Under the pieces are notes generated by a model. That model did no database searches, was not told the origin of the DNA, and saw only the letters and a program-made list of their open reading frames with translations. The position numbers and the translations under genes are program-made. This document shows, piece after piece, positions 10,062 through 18,020 of a DNA stretch of 64,000 nucleotides; position 1 is the stretch's first letter, and the number at the start of each line of letters is the position of its first letter. Source of the stretch: VYFG01 sp965203365 (GTDB lineage Bacteria > Pseudomonadota > Gammaproteobacteria > Arenicellales > Poriferihabitantaceae); contig OZ241878.1 in the NCBI GenBank assembly GCA_965203365.1, positions 2,790,001 through 2,854,000 on the forward strand. The letters are read 5' to 3'.

Positions 10062-11168
10062 ATGAGCAAATATGACGACGACAAATTCGATTTCGCGACC
10101 GACTCGGAATTCTCGAGGCGAGTCTTTTTGAAAGCCACGGCCATGGCCGGAACGGCGCTTGGCATGGGCAACCTACTGGCGACCAGCGCCCAAGCGGGTA
10201 CAAATCTTTCCGGTCGTCAAATGGTCTTTGCCAGCTGGGGTGGATCCTACCAGGATGCTCAGAAAGTGTCCTACTGCGATCCGTTTGCCAAGGCGACCGG
10301 TGTCGAAGTGATTCAGGACGGCCCGATGAATGGCGGCAAGCTGCGCACCATGGTGGAAGCGGGCCAGCCGATCTGGGACGTCGTCGACGTTACCGACATT
10401 TTTCTCTATGCCAACGAGAATAAGGGACTGTTCGAAAAGATCGACGAGTCCATTGTCGATACCAGCCACGTGGCGCCAGAGTTCGTGCACGACCAAGGCA
10501 TCGGCTGCATCGTCTGGTCTTACAACGTCGGTTATAATACCGATGCCTTCCCGGATGGTAACCACCCGAAGAACTGGGCTGATATCTTTGATCTGAAGAA
10601 GTTTCCGGGTAAGCGCATGTTGCGCGACCGCGCCTACCCGACCTTGGAGCAAGCGTTGTTGGCGGATGGTATCGCACCGGCCGATCTTTATCCGCTCGAC
10701 GTCGACCGCGCCTTCACCAAGCTGGATACCATCAAGGACGAGGTCGTTTTCTGGACCAGCAATTCACAATCGCAGCAACTGCTGACCGACGGCGCAGTCA
10801 GTTGCGGCATGATCCTGAACGGCCGCGCCTATGATTTGGTCAAGAAGGGTGGCCCGGTCAATATTTCCTGGGACCAGGTAATCATTTCGGCCGATTTTTT
10901 CGCTATCCCGAAAGGAGCGGCGAATGCCGATGTCGCGCAGCACTTCATGAACTACATGACGGCGGCCGATAACCAAGCAAAGATGGCAAACCTCATCGCC
11001 TATTCGCCGGTCAATCCCACTGCGTTTGCAGGCATCAAGGACGAGGTCAAACCTTGGCTGTCGACAAACCCTGAAAATGCAAGCAAGGGTTTCGTCATCA
11101 ACGCCGGCTACTGGCGTGACAACCTCGACAGACTGACCGAACGCTGGAACGAATGGAAGCTGTCCTGA
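10062..11168 (+). CDS. Polyamine-type ABC transporter periplasmic binding protein, Tat signal
   Basis: 368 residues of the PotD/PotF-like binding protein family. The N-terminus has a twin-arginine signal (SRRVFLKATAMAGTALGMG, cleavage after SAQAG), so it is probably exported folded. The mature part begins with MVFASWGGSYQDAQK, a typical strand-loop of this family, and includes WDVVDVTD and SYNVGYNTDAFP. A clear ribosome site (GAGAGGAGTTATCTG) precedes the ATG. Two hairpins follow the gene (11162-11178 and 11201-11227), which would favour more binding protein than membrane subunits. The ligand is not determinable by eye; this family also takes opine- and amine-like compounds. Confidence 0.92.
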   Translation: MSKYDDDKFDFATDSEFSRRVFLKATAMAGTALGMGNLLATSAQAGTNLSGRQMVFASWGGSYQDAQKVSYCDPFAKATGVEVIQDGPMNGGKLRTMVEAGQPIWDVVDVTDIFLYANENKGLFEKIDESIVDTSHVAPEFVHDQGIGCIVWSYNVGYNTDAFPDGNHPKNWADIFDLKKFPGKRMLRDRAYPTLEQALLADGIAPADLYPLDVDRAFTKLDTIKDEVVFWTSNSQSQQLLTDGAVSCGMILNGRAYDLVKKGGPVNISWDQVIISADFFAIPKGAANADVAQHFMNYMTAADNQAKMANLIAYSPVNPTAFAGIKDEVKPWLSTNPENASKGFVINAGYWRDNLDRLTERWNEWKLS

Positions 11169-11227
11169 TCGACAGGACGTAAATCCTACCGGGGTATATC
11201 GGCTGGCCGATATTGTGTCGGCCAGCC
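11162..11227 (+). terminator. Two intercistronic hairpins between binding-protein and permease genes
   Basis: A 6-bp stem, GTCCTG with CAGGAC (11162-11167 and 11173-11178), overlaps the binding-protein stop codon. A stronger perfect stem of at least 10 bp, GGCTGGCCGA with TCGGCCAGCC (11201-11210 and 11218-11227, 7-base loop), follows. No T-run follows, so a transcript-stabilising or attenuating role is more likely than full termination. A GTG at 11215 lies inside the loop, which argues against it being the permease start. Confidence 0.7.
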
Positions 11228-11259
11228 GGTCCGAATCAGGTAAAGACTACGGAACCCAG

Positions 11260-12099
11260 ATGATGTTGGCCAATTTCAGACAGGTGCGGACTTCGCTACT
11301 CGTCGTGCCAGCAGTGATTCTCATCGTCTTGATCTTTGCCTATCCAGTTTCCTGGTTACTGGTGCGCAGCTTTTCCGATCCGAGTTGGGGCCTACAAAAC
11401 TACCAGACCGCGCTCGGCAAGACGATATACCTGAAGGTATTCTGGAATACGACTTCAATCGCAGGTGTTACGACATTTTTCTGTCTGCTGCTTGGATATC
11501 CGATGGCCTACTCGATGGTCCATTCGAAACCCCTTTTCAAGAAACTGCTGATCTTTGTCGTCCTGATCCCATTCTGGACCAGTATCTTGGTACGTACTTT
11601 CGCTTGGATGATTCTGCTGCAACCCAACGGACTGCTGAACGATCTCATGATCGGTATCGGCATGCTGGAAAAGCCGGTGGACCTGATATTCAACCGGGCC
11701 GGGGTCATCATCGGCATGGTCCAGATCCTTTTGCCGTTCATGATATTTCCTCTTTACTCTGTCATGTCCCGGGTCGACGGGTCTTACCTGCTGGCGGCCT
11801 CGAACCTGGGGGCCCGGCCGATCAAGCAATTTTTCCGGGTTTATCTGCCGCTGAGTCTGCCCGGAATCATTACCGGGTCGATGCTGGTATTTATCATTGC
11901 GCTCGGCTATTTCATCACCCCAGCGCTGCTCGGCGGCCGTCGCGAGGTCATGGTCGCGCAACTGGTCCACGAAAGTATTATACTGTTGGGCAAGTGGGGC
12001 GTCGCATCGGCTTTGGCTATCATCCTGTTGTTTGGAACCGGTCTGATTTTCCTGATCGTCAACAAGGTCTTCCAGGTCAGGCTGGCGGTGCAGCACTAG
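11260..12099 (+). CDS. ABC transporter permease, PotB-like
   Basis: About 280 residues with six predicted membrane segments, beginning LLVVPAVILIVLIFAYPVSW. The cytoplasmic EAA loop that contacts the ATPase reads ASNLGARPIKQFFRVYLPLS, followed by GIITGSML. This is the first of the two inner-membrane subunits of the importer, paired with the next gene. An upstream GTG at 11215 is in frame but sits in the loop of the intercistronic hairpin, so the ATG at 11260 was chosen; neither start has a strong ribosome site. Confidence 0.9.
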   Translation: MMLANFRQVRTSLLVVPAVILIVLIFAYPVSWLLVRSFSDPSWGLQNYQTALGKTIYLKVFWNTTSIAGVTTFFCLLLGYPMAYSMVHSKPLFKKLLIFVVLIPFWTSILVRTFAWMILLQPNGLLNDLMIGIGMLEKPVDLIFNRAGVIIGMVQILLPFMIFPLYSVMSRVDGSYLLAASNLGARPIKQFFRVYLPLSLPGIITGSMLVFIIALGYFITPALLGGRREVMVAQLVHESIILLGKWGVASALAIILLFGTGLIFLIVNKVFQVRLAVQH

Positions 12100-12116
12100 A
12101 ATCCAGGAGACGAAGA

Positions 12117-12914
12117 ATGATCAAGACACCCTGGGCCTTGATGCGTATCCTGATTTGCTGGCTGGTAGTTCTCTACATGGTCGTGCCGCTCGTGATCGTG
12201 CTGATCATCTCATTCAGTTCGGCGCAGTTCCTGACTTTCCCGCCACCGGGATTTTCCACGCAGTGGTACGAGAGCTTTTTTGCAAACCCGGCCTGGGTGC
12301 GCTCGCTCAGGGTTAGCGTACAGGTCATGATACCGACGGCGGTCCTGACCACCTTGCTCGGCACCGCAGCTGCCTTCGGCCTCGCGCGGGCTTCTTTTCC
12401 GGGCAAGACTGCAGTCCACGGGCTGCTGATGGCACCCCTGGTGGTGCCGGTCATCATTACCGCTGCGGCCGTATTCGGCGTATTCCGGGCCTGGGGACTT
12501 TACGGCACCATTCCGGGATTGGTCTTGGCGCATACGATTCTGACGATCCCGTTCGTCTTGTCAACGGTCGGCTCTGCACTGCAGTTGGTGGATCGTCGGC
12601 TTGAGGATGCGGCCGCCAATCTCGGTGCCCGGCCGTTGGCGTCATTTCGCTTGATTACCCTACCGTTAATCCTGCCGTCAGTGTTGTCGGGCCTGTTGTT
12701 CGCGATGGTCATATCTTTTGACGAACTGGTCATTTCGTTGTTTATATCGACGCCGCTGGTGCGGCCGGTAACGGTGCAGATGTGGGCAGACATCCGCGGA
12801 GAGACGGATCCGACCATTGCCGCCATTGCCACGCTGTTGTTTCTTTTCACGCTCTCCGCACTGCTAGTGGAGGCGCTGGTCCGCCGCAAGAGTGTGCAGC
12901 CTTCTATGATCTAG
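12117..12914 (+). CDS. ABC transporter permease, PotC-like
   Basis: 265 residues and about six membrane segments (first: ILICWLVVLYMVVPLVIVLI). The PotC-type opening ISFSSAQFLTFPPPGFSTQW and the EAA loop AAANLGARPLASFRLITLPL are present, and the late FDELVISLF segment is typical. Translation starts at ATG 12117, just after AGGAGACGAAGA. The same frame is open much further upstream, but that part overlaps the previous permease and is not coding. Second membrane subunit of the module 1 importer. Confidence 0.92.
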   Translation: MIKTPWALMRILICWLVVLYMVVPLVIVLIISFSSAQFLTFPPPGFSTQWYESFFANPAWVRSLRVSVQVMIPTAVLTTLLGTAAAFGLARASFPGKTAVHGLLMAPLVVPVIITAAAVFGVFRAWGLYGTIPGLVLAHTILTIPFVLSTVGSALQLVDRRLEDAAANLGARPLASFRLITLPLILPSVLSGLLFAMVISFDELVISLFISTPLVRPVTVQMWADIRGETDPTIAAIATLLFLFTLSALLVEALVRRKSVQPSMI

Positions 12915-12949
12915 TGCGGGTGAGTAAATGTTGAAACGGGCGAAAGCAA

Positions 12950-14038
12950 ATGTCTGAAACGCTTCTTCATTTGCAGGATTTATGTAAGCAGTTCGGCGAT
13001 GTCGTTGCTGTCGACAGCGTCAATCTCGAGATATCGAAAGGTGAGTTCGTCACTTTCCTCGGACCCTCCGGCTCGGGCAAGACCACCACACTGATGATGG
13101 TTGCCGGTTTCCTGAATGCGACCAACGGGGAAATGCGGCTCGAGCAACGGCCGCTGGATCCGCTGCCCGCTTACGAGCGTGAAATTGGCATGGTATTCCA
13201 GCACTATGCCTTGTTCCCGCATATGAACGTGTTCAAGAATGTCGCTTTCCCGCTGGAAATGCGCAAGCTCGCGAAAGACGAAATTTTCGCGAAGGTCAAC
13301 GAAGTCCTGGAGCTTGTCGGTTTGCCGCAGCACGGCGACAGGTATCCAAAACAATTATCCGGCGGCCAGCAACAACGGGTCGCGCTGGCGCGAGCCATGG
13401 TTTTCAAACCACGTTTGTTGCTGATGGATGAGCCGCTGGGAGCACTCGACAAGAAATTGCGCGAGCATATGCAGATCGAAATAATGCGCCTTCACCGTGA
13501 TTTGGGCAACACCGTTCTCTATGTTACGCACGACCAGGAGGAAGCGCTCGTAATGAGCGACCGAATCGCAGTATTCAACGAGGGCCGGATCGAACAAATC
13601 GGGACCCCTAGCGATCTTTACGAAAACTCTCGGACGCGGTTCGTCGCCGATTTCATTGGCGAATCAAACTTCATTGCCGGCACGGTTACACAGGTGGATA
13701 ATAGCTTTGCGACTGTCGAGAGCAACAGAAGCTTCACGGGGCGATCGGTGGATGGCATCGTAGCGGGCGAGGCGGCCGTCGTTGCGGTGAGGCCCGAGTA
13801 CCTGCACATTCGTAACAACGACGAGCCGGTGGAAGGTGACGACAATCAAATATCCGCGACCATTTCCGACATCGTCTACTTGGGCCAGTCGCGCAAGTTC
13901 ATCGTGAGAAGCATGGGTGATATCGAAATGACGGTGCTGGTTCAGGCCAACGTGCGTGGGCTGGAAGATATCAACATCGGCTCGGAGGTTACTGTTTCTT
14001 GGAACTCGAAAAGCTGCAAAGTGTTACCAGATAAATGA
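12950..14038 (+). CDS. ABC transporter ATP-binding protein, PotA-like
   Basis: 362 residues. The nucleotide-binding domain covers residues 1-240: Walker A GPSGSGKTT, Q-loop FQHYALFPHM, signature LSGGQQQRVALARA, Walker B LLLMDEPLGALD and H-loop YVTHDQEEA. The C-terminal 110 residues form the TOBE/OB regulatory domain (VAVRPEYLHI). It energises the importer of the three preceding genes. The alpha/beta hydrolase gene starts 10 bases after the stop, so the operon continues. All catalytic motifs are intact. Confidence 0.95.
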   Translation: MSETLLHLQDLCKQFGDVVAVDSVNLEISKGEFVTFLGPSGSGKTTTLMMVAGFLNATNGEMRLEQRPLDPLPAYEREIGMVFQHYALFPHMNVFKNVAFPLEMRKLAKDEIFAKVNEVLELVGLPQHGDRYPKQLSGGQQQRVALARAMVFKPRLLLMDEPLGALDKKLREHMQIEIMRLHRDLGNTVLYVTHDQEEALVMSDRIAVFNEGRIEQIGTPSDLYENSRTRFVADFIGESNFIAGTVTQVDNSFATVESNRSFTGRSVDGIVAGEAAVVAVRPEYLHIRNNDEPVEGDDNQISATISDIVYLGQSRKFIVRSMGDIEMTVLVQANVRGLEDINIGSEVTVSWNSKSCKVLPDK

Positions 14039-14047
14039 GACGCGGAA

Positions 14048-14830
14048 ATGACAATTCAGAGCATCGACGGCAAGGAGTTTAACCTGCAACGAAGTGGTGA
14101 GGGTTCACCTCTCGTACTGGTACACGGCGTAGGTGCGGATCTCGAATCTTGGGACGGCGTGGCGCGTGAACTTGGCGAGGTATTCGATATTATCCGTTAC
14201 GACCAACGTGGGCACGGGCGGAGCCACAGGCCATCGGGACCTTATAAAATTCGGGACTTCGTCAATGATCTGCGATTGATTATGGCCGCGAACGGCTTGC
14301 AGCGGGCACATATTGCAGGATTTTCTCTCGGCGGCATGGTGGCCCAAGGACTAGCCATCGAATATCCGCAACTCGTCGACCGCTTGGTTCTGATCAGTAC
14401 CGTCGCCGGTCGTACGACGAAGGAGCGCGAGCGCGTCCAGGCGCGCGCCGACAAGCTCGCACAACAGGGTGTTGACGCCCATTTGAATGACGCTGTCGAT
14501 CGCTGGTTTACCGACGAGTTCATCGCGACACATCCCGACCTTCTCGAGTGGCGCCGACAGAAAAGTATGCAAAACGATCCCGAATGCTACGCCGCGGCCT
14601 ACTGGATGCTGGCAGATTCGGATTTCGGTGCAGAACTGCACCGAATTTCAGCGCCGACATTGGTGATGACAGGCGAATGCGATATCGGCTCAAACCCGCG
14701 CATGGCTCGCCTCATCAAGGAGCGAATCCCGAATTGCAACTGTACGATTTTTCCTAGGCTGAAGCATTCGGTCCTACTGGAAGCTCCAGACAGGGTGGCA
14801 GCCGAAATGAGCCGGTTCCTAACTGATTAG
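14048..14830 (+). CDS. Alpha/beta hydrolase, 3-oxoadipate enol-lactonase-like
   Basis: 260 residues with the alpha/beta hydrolase fold. Seen are the oxyanion segment VLVHGVGAD, the YDQRGHGRS strand-turn, the nucleophile elbow GFSLGGMV (Ser near residue 95), an Asp after LVMTGECDIGS and the C-terminal His in LKHSVLLEAPD. Members hydrolyse lactones, esters, C-C bonds or amides. As last gene of module 1 it may hydrolyse the product of the LLM monooxygenase. A homologue with the same elbow is in module 2 (55.6-56.4 kb). Confidence 0.88.
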   Translation: MTIQSIDGKEFNLQRSGEGSPLVLVHGVGADLESWDGVARELGEVFDIIRYDQRGHGRSHRPSGPYKIRDFVNDLRLIMAANGLQRAHIAGFSLGGMVAQGLAIEYPQLVDRLVLISTVAGRTTKERERVQARADKLAQQGVDAHLNDAVDRWFTDEFIATHPDLLEWRRQKSMQNDPECYAAAYWMLADSDFGAELHRISAPTLVMTGECDIGSNPRMARLIKERIPNCNCTIFPRLKHSVLLEAPDRVAAEMSRFLTD

Positions 14831-14994
14831 GAGCCCAATTCTCGTAAAGTTCACAGCACAACAATATTTTTCTGCCCCCGTGCCAGCCTGAAGTACAACA
14901 CTTGGACCCGCCGCCTGATCGCTTGAAGTAAGCGGATTGCAGCGGGCCAGATGATGGCAGACAACCTTAGTTGACTAATGACTGGAGAATGGTC

Positions 14995-16690
14995 ATGCAG
15001 ACTGGCGACCACCCCTTGACCCAACTGGAAAGATCGCCCATTTCCGCTCTCCAGTCCACTGGTCGATCCCAGCGACCGATGGCTGAGCAGCTCGGGCGTG
15101 ACGTCAGCCCGATTTCTCGGGCGTTGGTGCGCCATCGCGGACAGCGGGGCGACCATCACCAGCCAGCCCAGAGCAAGGTGCCGGGCCTTTCAACATATTA
15201 AACTTGTATCCGAACTCATTCTCGCTTTCTCTTACCCCGGGCATCGCGTACCAGGACCGCCCAGTTCCGTCGTTCAAGCCCCTGCCAGACCTGCTTCGCC
15301 CCCGGCAGCGGCGGGCTCTTCGACGGATGACTGCCCACCAGTCAGCCGAGATTGATCACCCCGGGGCGGATGTTAGGCCCGGTCCGATTCGTCGGGGTCG
15401 GGGGATCCCAGCCCGAGGGCGTGGACTCGTCGGTCGGGGCCGGGACATCGCCCGCTGGTGTCGGCACCGGACCGGATGGCGTCGGGACGGGCTGGTGGCC
15501 GGGTGCCCGCAGCCCGGGATGCAGCCCGTCGATCTCATCCGGGTCAAAGACCGCCGTTGCCGGGAGGTCAGGCTGCTCGCGGGCGAGGACAGTCAGGTCC
15601 GCCACCCGACCCGCGGTGATCGCATCGAAGGCCAGGCCCTGGCGCCCGTCGTCGGCGTGGTCCAACCGACGGTGGCGCAGGCGGGTGCCCGTCTTCAGCG
15701 TCCGAAACCAAGTCTCGATGACCCCCGCTGGCGATACCCCTCCCCCACCGTAGCGGCGAACACGGCGGGCGCCTCGCCGTCGGCCGGTCGAGCCGTGGTC
15801 AGCCACCCCCAGGGCAATGGCTCGCCCTCGTCGGGGGGATCGACCTCGGTAGCCGAAACGGCGACCCAGGGCCCATCGGCGACGGAGCCGTCGGCTGGCG
15901 GCGGCACCAGGTCGACGGCCTCGACTCGGATGGCCCGCTGGACCGTGCGCTCGGTGCGGGCTCTCGTTCCTTTCAGGATCTTAGACTTGTATTTTGATTT
16001 TCGTTTCTGTTTACTTCGGGCAGGCAGATCGGATGACGCCATTTCGATACCGCCACGCTGGCGTGGCTGACCCAGGCCTTGCGCACGGGCGAGTTGACCC
16101 GTCATGCCCTGGCGCGGGGGTTGTGCGAGCGCACCGACCGGCGCCACGCGCCCGGCCGATGGGGTGTGCCGGCGGCCTCGAAGGCGCTGCCGGTCCTGGC
16201 CGAGCGACTGGACGACCTCGCCGACCGACGACGCTGGGCGGTGGCCGGAAGAGTGGTTGCAGGAAGGCTAGAGCCTGTAGCCCGGAGCAGACCGACGGGC
16301 GGGGAGGCCGACCGGGACGGGGTTATCTTCCCGGTCGGGTGGACATGGCCGAACGACCGGCGGATTGGGGAAGCCAAGAGCTGGATATGATCGTCAGGGC
16401 GCAGCACCGGGGGGCATGGGTTTCCTGGGTGGTTTGGGTCTCGAAGCTCATGATGCTGGAACCGGTGGGAGGGAAGACCGCGGCGGCCGTGACCGAGGCC
16501 ATCACCCAGCGCATGGGTCCGTTCCGGGACCGGGTGCACACCTGCACGGCGGACAACGGCAAGGGACAGACTTCCGTCAGGTGACGCCGGCCCAGGTTCG
16601 AGTGGTGGAGGACCGAATCAACCGCCAGCCCCGCCAGGTGCTGGGATATCGGACCCCTCAAGAGGTCTTCACCGCCGCCGCCACGCCCTA
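14995..16690 (+). pseudogene. IS30-family transposase, split and truncated
   Basis: The N-terminal helix-turn-helix part starts at ATG 14995 (MQTGDHPLTQLERSPISALQ) and runs to about 15190. After the IS4 insertion the gene resumes near 16290 with RGYLPGRVDMAERP. The DDE domain continues (VHTCTADNGK near 16555), and a C-terminal TDFRQVTPAQVRVVEDRINR, then LGYRTPQEVFTA follows. Compared with copy B, about 80 codons around the insertion are missing, and the segment between TADNG and TDFRQ containing the catalytic Glu is deleted. It cannot encode an active enzyme. Confidence 0.75.
15215..16290 (-). mobile_element. Rearranged IS4-family (Tn5-type) element, copy 2, nested in IS30 copy A
   Basis: Minus-strand pieces of the same transposase as copy 1: WVAVSATEVDPPDEGEP near 15860, a YREK-type site assembled across a frameshift (GYRQR, then ETWFRTLKTG) near 15710, and LAFDAITAGRVADLTVLARE near 15600. 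The N-terminal part (LTRHALARGLCERTDRRHA) is on the plus strand at 16090-16200, the reverse of its orientation in copy 1, so the element has an internal inversion with a junction near 15970-16010. It is not functional. Confidence 0.7.
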
Positions 16691-16980
16691 AAGTCGGTCA
16701 TTCCTCTCCCATCCCCCTCCATTCCACCAGCCCGTGCTCGACAGGCAGGGTCCTGCTGGGGCGAAACCGGCGCGAGCCAGCCCGGCGTCGTGAAAGAGCC
16801 TCTGTCAGACTTCCTAGAGTCGAGATTGCTGCCATTGATGGCCGAAATCAGCCCCATTCAGCCCCTTGGAGGGCTAAATGGTCCGGTCGCCGCCGTGCAC
16901 TCCCTCCCTTCGGGTGGCGCCCTCATGCCGGGAGCGCGGCGAGTGTTGCACTTCAAACTGGAAGTGGGGAATGGATTAAA

Positions 16981-17056
<76 letters not shown>

Positions 17057-17572
17057 ACTTGAAGCCAGAGGTTAGTCCTAACCAAAAATCCACATTCTAG
17101 GGAATCGACCGCATGACTACTGAACGGTGGACCCCGAGTCACTGGGCAGTATAACCGAGGAATGAAGTATCCACAACTCGGGACTGCTGTCACGCAGGAC
17201 GCATCACCGGTCTGTTGATGGGTGGAATCCCTCTGTTTTCGAACTTGGTGTGCTCTGCAATGCGGGATAGCCGTTCGGGCGCATGCTCACGGCGAGTACC
17301 GAGTGACCCCACGTCTTGAGTTGACTCACCATTTCTTTCCTTCCTTCCTCGAAGCCACGTGGGTTACGTCCCCCTTCTCTCGTTCTGCGGTCTTTGCCAT
17401 AGTCCCAGCCCCTCGCCGATCAGAATATGTGGCGGGTGGTTTCTTCCCTCCCCTTTCCCTGCCATAGTCATGACAATGATTCTCACCAAGACCACAGTGT
17501 TGTTAGGACCGGTCTCCATTGTGTTTATAGCGACTGAAACATGCCACCGTCGGACGGGATATTCGCATCCAC
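17057..17572. other. Intergenic region, no gene recognised
   Basis: Several short open frames exist on both strands but none shows a recognisable domain or a convincing start. It should contain the promoter of the tRNA gene on the minus strand. I see nothing else in it. Confidence 0.4.
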
Positions 17573-17887
17573 TCAATCGGACGCCGGTACTTTGGCCAGT
17601 CCGATGCGGGTTCTCACTTTCTTGATATTGCAGAAGCGGGCCTGCCGGGTGTCGAACTGCTTCAACGCGTTCCAGTACTCCAGCAGGGGTTTCGTGAATC
17701 CCATAACTCCGTGGTTTTCCCATTTCACGACGCACTGAACGCGGTTTTGCATTTGATTGATGGAGGGGATTCCGACGAAAATGGAGGAATCATGTGAGAG
17801 CAACCAATGACTACCAGATTTGTCCCTGGTGGGTGGAGTTTCTGTAATCTGATATATTATCGATGTTTTGAGTGGTCTTGCATTCAC
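17573..17887 (-). CDS. Hypothetical protein, 104 residues or shorter
   Basis: Not recognised. The distal half (VKWENHGVMGFTKPLLEYWN, then FDTRQARF and TRIGLAKVPASD) has balanced composition and looks more like protein than the surrounding chance frames. An internal Met before NRVQCVVKWEN gives a shorter version of about 57 residues that may be the real one. No signal peptide or membrane segment. It is divergent from the Rieske gene and could be a fragment of a larger lost gene. Confidence 0.3.
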   Translation of the reverse strand: MNARPLKTSIIYQITETPPTRDKSGSHWLLSHDSSIFVGIPSINQMQNRVQCVVKWENHGVMGFTKPLLEYWNALKQFDTRQARFCNIKKVRTRIGLAKVPASD

Positions 17888-18020
17888 CCGTTCACTTGTC
17901 TCTTTTCATTTGAGGCTTATTTCTAGATATCAATATGGTACAAAAATTACATGGGTTTCGATTGACAAGAGGTCGCGTTTTTCTGATCTTATCTAAAACA
18001 AGATAGCATGGAAATGATTC

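Larger units (their letters stand above)
14876..16969 (+). mobile_element. IS30-family element copy A, interrupted by an IS4-type copy
   Basis: The outer ends are recognisable. At 14876 CCCCGTGCC precedes a diverged TGAAGTACAAC, and at 16969 the other end closes with GTTGCACTTC...GGAAGTGGGG. They match the ends of copy B. The transposase runs left to right but is split by foreign IS4 sequence. Flanking bases (CTGC left, AATG right) do not match, so no target duplication remains. The right end is 11 bases from the CCA end of tRNA-Thr. Confidence 0.75.

Noticed and set aside
11385..12116. Upstream extension of the PotC-like permease frame
   Set aside because: It overlaps the preceding permease out of frame and has no membrane-protein character; the ATG at 12117 has a ribosome site and begins the homology.
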